This document shows, in pieces, positions 19,887 to 28,600 of a stretch of 64,000 nt of DNA. Position 1 is the stretch's first letter. Each line of letters opens with the position of its first letter. The DNA lies in assembly GCA_009829735.1 (NCBI GenBank), contig CM020618.1, forward strand, positions 29,612,894 to 29,676,893. The letters are read 5' to 3'. Origin of the DNA: Pyropia yezoensis. Taxonomy: Eukaryota; Rhodophyta; Bangiophyceae; Bangiales; Bangiaceae. The position numbers were made by a program, and so were the translations under genes. The notes under the pieces are model-generated. The model worked only from the letters and a program-made list of their open reading frames with translations. It had not been told where the DNA came from and ran no database searches.

Positions 19887-21074
19887 CTAACCCTCCTCTT
19901 CCTCATCATTGTCGTCCACTTCACGAGGGACCTCGGTCGGTGTGCGCTGCTGCGCGGACGCGGTTGCGCTGTCAGTTGCCGTGCTGGCCTGCCTGGTCCT
20001 ACGCAGTAAATCCCTCACCATCGTCTGCTTCTCGGCTCCCTCGTCCAGCATGTCCACCAGCTTCGCCTCTAGCGCCAACCCCGCCAAGTCCGCCTTCCGC
20101 CGGTTGGAAGAGACCATTGCCTCTTTCATGCTCGTCACGGAAGTAGCCAAGCGCTCGACGGCGGCACCAGCGGGGTTGGGGTCCACCAAAGAGGCCTTCG
20201 TGCGTTTGACGCCCCGAGGGTGAGCCGCGCTCGGCTTGACAGCCGGGATGGCTGGTTCCACAGCTGGTGGCTCAGCTGTTCCTGGTGCGACCCGAGGCGG
20301 ACTGGTGGTGTCAGGTGTCGTCCCAGCCTCTGACGGTCCAGCCACTGACTCGCGCCGCTCCGCTGACGGCGCTCCAGGTTCCGCCCTGCCGCCGGTAGAA
20401 GACGCCAGAACCTTGGAAGAAAACTTGGGACACGTGGCGAGAAGGTGCGCCGCAGCGACACTCTTGAACATGGGGGCGGGTACACGTTCTTTCTTCTTGT
20501 TCAAAACTTTGTTGGAGACTCGGTAGTACGACATAATGTTGTTGACCGTTTCCGCCTCTGACTCACCGGACGGGATGGCGCTACGATACTTGGCTTCCGC
20601 AGCATTGTACTTCTGGGATTGCGTCTGCAAAGTCGAAAACCGCGACCGCAGGCTCCCGGGTGTCCGCTGCTCCGAGACCTCCGGCTGCTTGACAAACACG
20701 TCCGCCACTTTTTCCCAAAAGCAGTCCCTGTCCATGTCGACAATATACTCCGACACGTTGATCCACGACCGCGCCAAAGCCAGGTCCTCCTCGGGGGAAA
20801 TGCTGGGGCCTCGCGCAGTGGTGGCGCTCGCTGCAGGCGACACCGTTGAATCCGGCGGACCAGATGAACGAGAACGGGGAGAGGCAGGCACAGGAATGGG
20901 GTCAGTCACGGCGGGGGAACTCGGGCTGTCCGCCGACGATGCCATGGTCCTCGCTGACATGCGAAGGGGGGGCGGCCACTCGAGAGTCGCAGCTCCAACG
21001 AAGACGGCGGGTAGTGCCATGGGTTGGACGGAGGGACAGGCGGGCTTTGCAGTTGCGAGTGTCACTCTGACCAT
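19887..21074 (-). CDS. Harbinger Myb/SANT-like (NAM-associated) partner protein
   Basis: The frame has up to 395 residues; in-frame ATGs at 20960 and 20945 are plausible later starts (MSARTMASSADS). A trihelix-like domain starts near residue 92 (SPEEDLALARSWINVSEY ... DCFWEKVADVFVKQPE ... RTPGSLRSRFSTLQTQSQKY). The C-terminal part has a helical segment rich in charged residues and an acidic tail (DDNDEEEEG), like NAM-associated C-terminal domains. In PIF/Harbinger systems this second protein binds the transposon ends and brings the transposase to the nucleus. The frame is intact. It lies convergent to the transposase gene and about 250 bp inside the right end. Confidence 0.85.
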   Translation of the reverse strand: MVRVTLATAKPACPSVQPMALPAVFVGAATLEWPPPLRMSARTMASSADSPSSPAVTDPIPVPASPRSRSSGPPDSTVSPAASATTARGPSISPEEDLALARSWINVSEYIVDMDRDCFWEKVADVFVKQPEVSEQRTPGSLRSRFSTLQTQSQKYNAAEAKYRSAIPSGESEAETVNNIMSYYRVSNKVLNKKKERVPAPMFKSVAAAHLLATCPKFSSKVLASSTGGRAEPGAPSAERRESVAGPSEAGTTPDTTSPPRVAPGTAEPPAVEPAIPAVKPSAAHPRGVKRTKASLVDPNPAGAAVERLATSVTSMKEAMVSSNRRKADLAGLALEAKLVDMLDEGAEKQTMVRDLLRRTRQASTATDSATASAQQRTPTEVPREVDDNDEEEEG

Positions 21075-21169
21075 ATTTGTGCCACTTCTTCTTTACTTCT
21101 GAACAGAAATTGTGCCACCGCCGCTCATTCCTGGGATGGAACCATCTGATTGGCTTGGCTATAGTAGCT

Positions 21170-21196
21170 CAGAGGATAGCTCTGAGCTATCCTCTG
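21170..21196. repeat. 12-bp-arm hairpin in the Harbinger right subterminal region
   Basis: CAGAGGATAGCT and its reverse complement are separated by CTG. Neighbouring sequence repeats GAGCTATC-like words several times between about 21160 and 21300. A binding site for the Myb-like protein is a reasonable guess. Confidence 0.6.
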
Positions 21197-21333
21197 CGCT
21201 ATCCGAGCCCGGATTTGGCCCCGCAGATAGCTCAGAGCTATTTTTTATGGGTTATAGGTGCACCGATAGACATGATCTGAGCTATAACCCATAATAGTAT
21301 GGGTTTTGGGTTCCACCGATAGACATGCTCTAA

Positions 21334-21939
21334 ATAGACACGCCGCCCGCGGCGGCACGCGAAAAAACACAAAAAAAAAAAAAACCGAAGTGGCAGACTG
21401 GCGCCCCCATCGCGGGACTGCAGCCGTCCCCGCCACCCCTGCGGAGCGCGTCCCAGGGGGGGGTGGAGCCCACCGCAGCGGCGGTGTGGGCCGCCGCCGA
21501 TGCCGCAGCCGCTGCCGCCGCCCGCCCGGGGCCGCGGCCGTGGACAGAATCCAACTACAACTACGCCCATGCCGCTCCGCCCACACATCTACCTATGTAC
21601 CGTACGGTATCGCCCACTACCTCACTCCCTTCGCCCCCATCCTCCTCCAAACACACACCACCGTCTCCTCCCCCCCTCTTTGTCCGCTCTCCTTTCCCGT
21701 CTACCTGGCATCCCGCGCCAGCCGCGGTAAGGGCACCGGCAGTGACCTCGAAGCTGTCGCGCGTGTCGCGCGTCGGCTCCTGTCGACAGCACCACCCGCC
21801 CGACGCTCAACCCCCCTGGCCGCGCGGCCGGCCCGCCGGTGACCCGCGCTATACCGCAGCCCCTCCCCATTCGGGCCGTGGGGAAATCCACACAGATACC
21901 CAGACGGGTGGGTGTCGCGGCCGGCTGCGAGCGTGCGCC
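21334..21939. other. 3' flank of the ankyrin gene
   Basis: Next to the Harbinger end is an A-run (about 21370-21384), then C-rich sequence. No gene is recognised. On the minus strand this is the downstream region of the ankyrin-repeat gene. Confidence 0.45.
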
Positions 21940-24078
21940 TTAACGCCTCGCCCGGTCGGCCGCCGCCGCCCGCAGCGTCGCAACGACGGCAGAATGGCCA
22001 ACCATGGAGGCTTCTCGTAGCGGGGTGTTGCCCGCCATGTCGGTCGTGTCGGCCGGCGCGCCCGCTGCGAGCAGCAACGACACAACACGCGTGTGGCCCT
22101 CGAGCGCCGCCCAGTGAAGGGGCGTGCGGCCGTCGTGGCAGGGCGTGCCCGCCGGCGCGCCCGCCGCCAGCAGCGCCGCCACCACCCCCGCGTCGCCGCC
22201 GTGGGCGCCACAGTGGAGGGGCGTCCGGCCATTGGCGTCAGCCGAGGTGGCCGCGGCGCCCGCCGACAGCAGCGCCAAAACGACGGCGGTGTGACCCAAA
22301 TTGGCCGCCACGTGCAGCGGCGTCCACCCGCCTCGACCAGCGACACCCACCGCGGCGCCCGCTGCCAGGAGCGCCGCCACAACCTCGGCGTGGCCCGCCT
22401 GCACAGCTCCATGCAGGGCCGTATGGCCCATCTTGTCCGTCATGTCGGTCGCGGCACGGGCCTCAAGCAGGGCCACAACCATGTCCTTGTGACCCCCAAA
22501 AGCAGCCCCGTGCAGTGCCGTCTGACCCATCCTGTCGGTCGCGTCCGTCTCGGCGCCCTCCGCAAGGAGCATCACCCCAACGTCCGCAAAGCCTTCCTTG
22601 GAGGCCATGAGCAAGGGCGTGTCGCCGTACTTGTCTGACACGTTGACCACGGCCCCCGCCTCAAGCAGTGTCGTCACCACGTCCTTGTGGCCCCCGAGCG
22701 CACCCCAGTGCAACGGTGTCCGCCCGTCATGATCGACACCCATGATCGCAGCACCCGCCGCCAGAAGAGCCGCAACCACCTCGGTAAAGCCCCCGAGCGC
22801 ACCCCAGTGCAATGGAGTGCGCCCGTCATTGCTTGCCACACCCGCCGCGGCACCCGCAGCGAGCAGGGCCCCCACGATCTCCTTGTGCCCCCCACGGGCA
22901 CTAAAGTGCAGCGGTGTCCATCCACTCTTGCTGGCAACGCCCGCGGTAGCACCCGCCGCCAGCAGGCAGGTCACGACGTTCGTATGCCCCGCGTGCGCAG
23001 CTCCGTGCATGGCTGTCTGTCCCTTTGTGTCGGTCGTGTCGGCGGCGGCGCCCGCCGCCAGCAGCGCCGCCATCACTTCCGTGCGGCTCCGATGGGCGGC
23101 CCAGTGCAGCGGCGTCTGCCCATTCATGTCAGCTGCGTTGGCATCGGCACCCGCCTCCAGCAGCATACTCCCCACCTCCGTGTGGCCCTCCTGAGCCACC
23201 ACGTGTAGCGGCGTCTCCCCATTTGCATCGGCAACGCTGGGCGCGGCCCCCGCCGCGAGGAGCGCCCCAACTGCCTCCCGCCGGCCCGCGTGTGAGCCCC
23301 AGTGCAGGGGCGTGTGGCCCTTGGCGTCGACCACGTTGACCGCGGCGCCCGCCTCCAGCAACGCTGCCACCACACTCGCGTGGCCCCCATGCGCAGCAGC
23401 GTGGAGGGGTGTCCGCTTCGACTTGTCCGCCGCGGTGGCAGACGCTCCCGCCGTCAGCAGCGCCGTCACCACCTCGGTGTGACCCCCGAGCGCACTGCCG
23501 TGCAGGGCCGTTTCACCAGTCTCGACTCTCGCGTCCGCTGCGGTGCCCGCCGCCAACGCCGCCGCCACCCGTTCCACATCGCCACCCCGGGCAGCAGCGT
23601 GAAGACTTTTCGCCCCATCCCCGCCGAACGCATCTAGTTCCGCGACCGCGGGTGACGGGTCGCCCTCCGCGAGCGACTCTCCGACCACCACGGCAGCCGG
23701 CCGCTCGGCGCGCGCTCCCCCGCCGCGCGGGGGTGCCGCCCCCACAGATGCAGGCCCATCTCTGCCACCACCTGCGACAGCCCCAGAAGCGTCGGTGGAT
23801 GTGACCAGCGTGCCAGCACGCATCGACGACGACGGCTTCTCAACAGGAGCAGCGACGGTGGACCCTTGCGCTGCCTCATCTTTCGCGCTCTGGGGCGGCG
23901 CCGCTGCTGAAACTGCAGATGCATCCCCGGTCGACACAGCTGGTGCTGCCGCTACCGCCTTAGATTCCCCCTGATGGCGATCGCCTGCGGACGCCGCCGT
24001 CGCCGCCGCCTCCACCGCCGACCAGTTTGATTCCATAGCCGCCGCCCCGGCCGCTGCCGTGTACCCGCCGAAGCACAC
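21940..24078 (-). CDS. Ankyrin-repeat protein, 17 repeats
   Basis: The product has up to 712 residues; a second in-frame ATG (24036, MESNWSAVEAA) may be the true start. Residues 1 to about 150 are Ala/Pro-rich and look disordered. From about residue 153 to the end there are 17 consecutive 33-residue ankyrin units with the pattern DG(R/Q)TPLHWAA--GH-EVVAALLAAGA; the last is a degenerate cap. No transmembrane segment, kinase or other domain is seen. Ankyrin stacks bind proteins; the partner is unknown. Units 8-10 and 16 are very similar, suggesting recent expansion. There is no intron. Confidence 0.85.
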   Translation of the reverse strand: MCFGGYTAAAGAAAMESNWSAVEAAATAASAGDRHQGESKAVAAAPAVSTGDASAVSAAAPPQSAKDEAAQGSTVAAPVEKPSSSMRAGTLVTSTDASGAVAGGGRDGPASVGAAPPRGGGARAERPAAVVVGESLAEGDPSPAVAELDAFGGDGAKSLHAAARGGDVERVAAALAAGTAADARVETGETALHGSALGGHTEVVTALLTAGASATAADKSKRTPLHAAAHGGHASVVAALLEAGAAVNVVDAKGHTPLHWGSHAGRREAVGALLAAGAAPSVADANGETPLHVVAQEGHTEVGSMLLEAGADANAADMNGQTPLHWAAHRSRTEVMAALLAAGAAADTTDTKGQTAMHGAAHAGHTNVVTCLLAAGATAGVASKSGWTPLHFSARGGHKEIVGALLAAGAAAGVASNDGRTPLHWGALGGFTEVVAALLAAGAAIMGVDHDGRTPLHWGALGGHKDVVTTLLEAGAVVNVSDKYGDTPLLMASKEGFADVGVMLLAEGAETDATDRMGQTALHGAAFGGHKDMVVALLEARAATDMTDKMGHTALHGAVQAGHAEVVAALLAAGAAVGVAGRGGWTPLHVAANLGHTAVVLALLSAGAAATSADANGRTPLHCGAHGGDAGVVAALLAAGAPAGTPCHDGRTPLHWAALEGHTRVVSLLLAAGAPADTTDMAGNTPLREASMVGHSAVVATLRAAAADRARR

Positions 24079-24668
24079 GCACCGTGGCCGCCCGACGGTC
24101 GACGCCCGCGGTTCACCGCCGCCACAGCTAACGTCAAGGGAAGTGGGCCGTCACAGCGGCGCCAGACACGGGATCGCGGGGAATGCAGGGACGGGCACAA
24201 CGGGCGGCGGGGTACGGCGATCCGGAGCCAGGGACTGGTGCGCAGGAAAAGACCGAAGGCCGCGTCGGCGCGTGCCGTGGTTAGAGGTCAGCGTCGAGTG
24301 GGGAGGCGTGCAGACGTTGGGGTGATGTCACGATTGGTATATAAGGTACAACCAGGGAGGAGCGCTCTTAAGAATAGCTGCTCGGGGCAGCGCGCCCAGG
24401 GGACACGGCCCGGCCGCACACCATTCCCTTGGAGCCGGACGAACGGCCCTGTGCTAGCCATAGCTGGCTGGTCCGTGGCGCGGCGCTTGGTTGCCGTCGC
24501 TTGGCATGGCACTTGTCAACCTCGAAGACACTCCTTTCACAGGACGCGCCACAAACAGATTCGTACACAATTATGATTGAATAATGTATGTACATGTACA
24601 ATTACTGTACACGCACCAAGCTTGTCGCGCATCTGATGATTTACGCGGGAGTCATTCGTAAATCAGCT
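24079..24668. other. Upstream region of the ankyrin gene
   Basis: It holds the regulatory cluster at 24321-24346. The remainder is GC-rich up to about 24560 and then AT-richer (TGTATGTACATGTACA near 24585). No protein-like frame was found. Confidence 0.45.
24321..24346. promoter_or_regulatory. TATA box with CRE-like and CCAAT-like words
   Basis: TGATGTCA (CRE-like, a bZIP-type site) at 24322-24329 is followed by ATTGG and TATATAAGG at 24338-24346. The TATA word reads canonically on +, yet the nearest clear gene is the ankyrin gene on -, which starts about 260 bp to the left. It may be bidirectional or drive a non-coding + transcript through the hairpin at 24669. Confidence 0.45.
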
Positions 24669-24717
24669 TGCCTGTGTGGACTGGAAGTCCTGTGTGGACT
24701 TCCAGTCCACACAGGCA
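24669..24717. repeat. Perfect 22-bp-arm hairpin
   Basis: The arms are 24669-24690 and 24696-24717, with a 5-base loop (TGTGT). The arms are perfect complements. The word CCTGTGTGGACT also occurs twice in direct order (24671 and 24689), so the structure is both direct and inverted repeat. No related copy was seen in the window. It resembles a small-RNA-precursor-sized stem or a palindromic replication slip product. Confidence 0.8.
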
Positions 24718-25633
24718 ACTCGATGCTCTCATGTCGACGCTGCTGTTCGTCGAGAGACCCTTCTCTCCCTCCCGCCTGCTTTAGCTCCTCCGAACGCTGT
24801 CCGCCGCCGGGTGTGGCCATGTGGCGCCGGCGACCGGCCACCCCCTTGCGGGCCGTCGCGTCTGAGGTGGCCCGCCCGGTGGGCCTGTGTGTGCCTCGAC
24901 GGCGAAGTACGGGCCGCGCTCTTCCGCCTCGATGTCTTCCCCCCACCCCGCCCCGACTCACCCCCCTCCCTCCCCCCCCCCCCCCCGGCCGCCCGCAGCG
25001 GGCGCTGGCGACTATGGCAGCGGGTCGCTTACGGCGGTGGCGGGCGACCACGGCGCTGCAGGCGGTGCGGGCGACGCGGGGGGGGCGGGCGGGTATGGAG
25101 GCCTGTCCGGCGTGGCGGGCAGCCGCGGCTTGCGCCATCGCAACCGCGGGGCGGGCGCAACGGTCGGCCGGGGCGGCCGGGGCGGCCGAGGCGGCCGGGG
25201 CGGCCGGGGCGGTCGGTGTCGGTCTTTGCGCGGATAGCGACGGGGGCCTAGCTCTCTACTAGGAAGGAAGGTCAAGGGTGGAAGGGTGGGGGGAGGGGGA
25301 TGGCGGCGAGCGGGCGGTAGAGACTTGGTCTGCGGACGAAGATGGGGGGAGGGGGGGATGCGTGTGTGTCCATGGAAGCAGCCCGGCCGCACGTTGGCCG
25401 TCTGGCCGGGCAGGAGGAGGCTGGCACTACGACTGACAGTGTCTTCTCCCCCCAGCCACCCCCCTTTGGCAGTCACTGGCGGCGCGCCGCCGCCAGGGGC
25501 CGTGCCCCCAGCCCTACCGCGCCACTGCCGTCGCGGCCGCCACCTCCGCCGACGCCGCCGCCAGAGCTACCGCCATCAGCGGTGGCCATCAGAGGAGGAA
25601 AGGGCCGCCGCAGGCGCCACAAGCGGTGGCCGG
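24718..25633. other. Intergenic, low complexity, no gene called
   Basis: A + frame here gives Gly/Arg-rich peptide in its right part (GRGGRGGRGG, about 25160-25220), but that comes from a tandem GGGGCGGCC repeat. The flanks lack protein-like composition. It lies just downstream of the helicase gene on the minus strand. Confidence 0.45.
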
Positions 25634-28600
25634 TCAGAGGAGGACCCGCCACGGGCGGTCCTCCTCGTCCCGAAACGTATCGGCGAGGCCATCCCCCCAC
25701 AGGCGGTCTGCGTCGCCGCCGCCCAGGAGGGCGGCGGCGACGCCAGCAAAAGTGCCTTCCGCCGCCACTTCGTCGAGCGCATAGGGCGACGCTGCACCGA
25801 AGGAGGAGGGGGCTCGCGGGGAGGGGGGGGGGGCGGCGGCGGCAGTGGCGGTATCTGCCGACCGCACGCCGCCAACGGGCGCGGGGCCCATACCGCCGCT
25901 GCCACTGCCGCCACTGCTACCGCCACTGCCACCGCCACGGCCACCGCCACCGCCGCCACCGCTGCTGTCGCCGCCGTCTCTGTAGTCGCCGCCGTCGCCG
26001 CCGTTGCCGCCGCCACAGCCCGTTGTGCCGCGCACGCCGTCACCCCCACCCCCCCCCAGCGGCACGCCCGTGTAGCACCCGCGGGCGACACAGTGGCGGA
26101 GGAGCGCGCCCCAGTAAGGATCCCCGCCGAGCGCACCCGGATGGCCCACCACCACCAGCCCCGCCGCCGCGCGCGTAATCGCCACGTTGAATGCCTTGGC
26201 GCGGGAGCCCGCCGGGCCTGCCGGGCCGGGCGCCAGCGGCGGCATTCCTCCCCCTCCTCCTTCGCCCTCTTCCCCGACCGCGCCGCCATCCCCTCCCTTG
26301 TCGGTGCGGCCGGTGGCAGCCAACGACGACGCCTGCGTGACGGTGGTGCTGATGAGGATGACCTCCCCCTCCTGTCCTTGGTAGTCGGCGACGGTGCCAA
26401 CCTTGACGCCGCCCAGGCCCCGCGCCCGCAGCACAGCCCGCACCATGCGCACTTGTAGGCGGTGAGGTGCAATGACGCCGATCGCGTCAGCAGCGACCAC
26501 CGCAGGGGGATAGACAGCGGCCGCCGCGCCGCCACCAGTCCCGCAAGCCCCACCACTTCCCCCAGCCCCACTCCCCACCGAGCGCCCCCCCCACACGAGA
26601 CGCGCACAAATTTCCGCGACGCGGTCCGCCTCGGCAGCGTTGCGCACCGCCGGGGAGCGTTCGCTCTCGCGCTCCTCCGCCCCCGCCACACCCACAAACA
26701 GCAGCGGCGTGCCCGTGGGAAAGAGGTCCGGGGCGACCGCCGGCAGCGGGCGCGACGGCGCGCCCGCGGCGGCGGCGGCAAGGATCGCGGGGGAGGGGAG
26801 GAGGCGGCCGCCGTAAAAGAGGCGCGACGGGAGGGTCAGCAGCGCGGGGTGCCGAGCGCGGTAGTTAATGCGCAGCTGCACGGTGAAGGGGTGCGCGCGC
26901 GGGGGGGGCGGGAGGGGGAGGAGGCCCCCGTCGCTGTCGCCGCAGCTGTCGCTGTCGTCGTCGCCGACGCCGCCGTCGCCGACACCGCCGCGGGCGCCGC
27001 CATTCCCAACCGCAGGGCCGCTGTCGCCGTGGGCGACCTCAGCCCCCTCCCCCGGCGTGGCCTCCCCCCCTCCAGCCCCCCCCGCGTCACGGCGCGCGAC
27101 AATCCGCTCCATCAGGGAGGTAGCCAGCCCGAGCGACGCCGCCCGCCCGCTGCGCACATCCGCGTTGAGCTGCGCCGGGTCCCCACACAGCACCACCGGC
27201 GCGGCGGCGGCAAACGCGGCAATGGGGATGAGCGCTTCCGGCTCGAGCGCCTGCGCCGCCTCGTCGACGTAGACGCCCCCCCAAAAGTGGTCGGCCGGCA
27301 GCAGCCTCGTCAGCGCAGACGCGCCCGCACAGGTGGCGACAACCACCGTTGCGGCGGCGAGGGCGCGGGGGGGGGGCAGGTCGAATACGCCCCGCCCGCC
27401 CTCCCCCGAGAGCGTCACATAGCGGAGACTGCCCGGCCGCGCGTCGGCAACAGGGCGAGCCGGCGGATTGAGCCGCGTCACCCGCACGGCGGAGCGGAGA
27501 CCCGCCGCGTCAACCGCCGCACCGAGGCGCTCGACGAGCACGTCCGCGGCGGGGTGACTGGGGGCGGTGGCGAGGATCCGCACGCCGGGGTGGGCGGCCG
27601 CCGCGAGCGTAATGGCCGCCGTGACGGTCAGCGTCTTGCCCGTCCCGGGCGGGCCGCAGACACAAATGGCGGGGGGAGTGGCGGCGCCGGCGGAGGAGGT
27701 TGGAGGGGTGGGGATGCCGCCGCCGATGACGCCGGCTGCGCTTCTGCTGCTGTTGCCGCGCAGGCCCGCCACGAGGCCGTCGGGGCGGCTCCACACCACC
27801 CCCACCGCGAGGTAGACAGCGCGGCGCTGCTCGGCGTTGAGGCCGCCCAGGATGGCCGCCGCGGCGGGCACGGCGGCGGTTAGCCGCGCCAGCGCCACCG
27901 CCTCGACGGGTGCGCCGCCCAGCGCGTGGCCGACCGCGGCAGCGTCCCACACGCGGGGGTCCCCTCCCGCCACACCCGTCCCACCACTGGTGCCACCGCC
28001 TCCGCCGCCGCCGTTGTCGTTACCGCCGCCGGCACCGCCCCTAGGCATGAGCGGAGGCCACTCGGCGTCGGCGGCGGCCACATCCACCGCCGCCGGCTCG
28101 AGCCGCCGCCACAGCCCCGCCCGAACGCCAGCCACCGCCGCGTGCATCGCGTCCATGGCGTCGAGGTGGGCGCCCAGCACAAACCGGACGTGGCAGCGAA
28201 AGGGCGGTGGCCGCGGTGGCGGGCCGGCGGAACCCCCGCCCCCGCCTCCACCGCCACCCCACCCGCCTTGTAGGGCGCGCGGCGGGGGCGTCGACGCGGC
28301 AAGCGCGGCAGCCAGGCGGGGCATCCCCCAAACGGAGCGGGGTAACTCGAGGTACACCACCCCCGCCGGGTCGAGCGCCACGACCCGGCCCACCAGCTCG
28401 ACGGATGGGAAGAGGGCGAGCTCGGTGGGGCGAAGACGCACGGGATCGTGGAGGACCAGGGCCGGCCGCGCGTCGGCAAGGCCGTGGAGGACCATGGACA
28501 GCACGGGCCCGGCTGCGGGGGGCGTGGTGGGGGGAAGCCCCTTTCGGTTGGCCCATCCCGCGCCGCTGCGGTCGTCGTTCACCACCGCCAGCGGCGCGCC

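Larger units (their letters stand above)
17151..21330 (+). mobile_element. Complete PIF/Harbinger DNA transposon
   Basis: Terminal inverted repeats start GAGCATGTCTATCGGTGGA at 17151 and end as its reverse complement at 21330. The target site TAA is duplicated (17148-17150 and 21331-21333), typical of PIF/Harbinger. A second, inner copy of the GAGCATGTCTATCGGT motif lies near each end (about 17214 on the left, about 21260-21275 on the right). Inside are a DDE transposase gene (+) and a Myb/SANT-like partner gene (-), convergent, the standard two-gene layout. The transposase gene has one in-frame stop; otherwise the copy looks complete and recent. Confidence 0.93.

Noticed and set aside
1-21333. 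Polinton or envelope-bearing virus-like element
   Set aside because: No protein-primed polymerase, packaging ATPase, capsid or envelope signature; all parts are explained by LTR, tyrosine-recombinase and Harbinger elements.
24588-25262. 224-residue + strand frame right of the hairpin
   Set aside because: The N-terminal half runs through the inverted repeat and the rest is Ala/Pro/Arg from GC-rich tandem repeats; no domain or start context.
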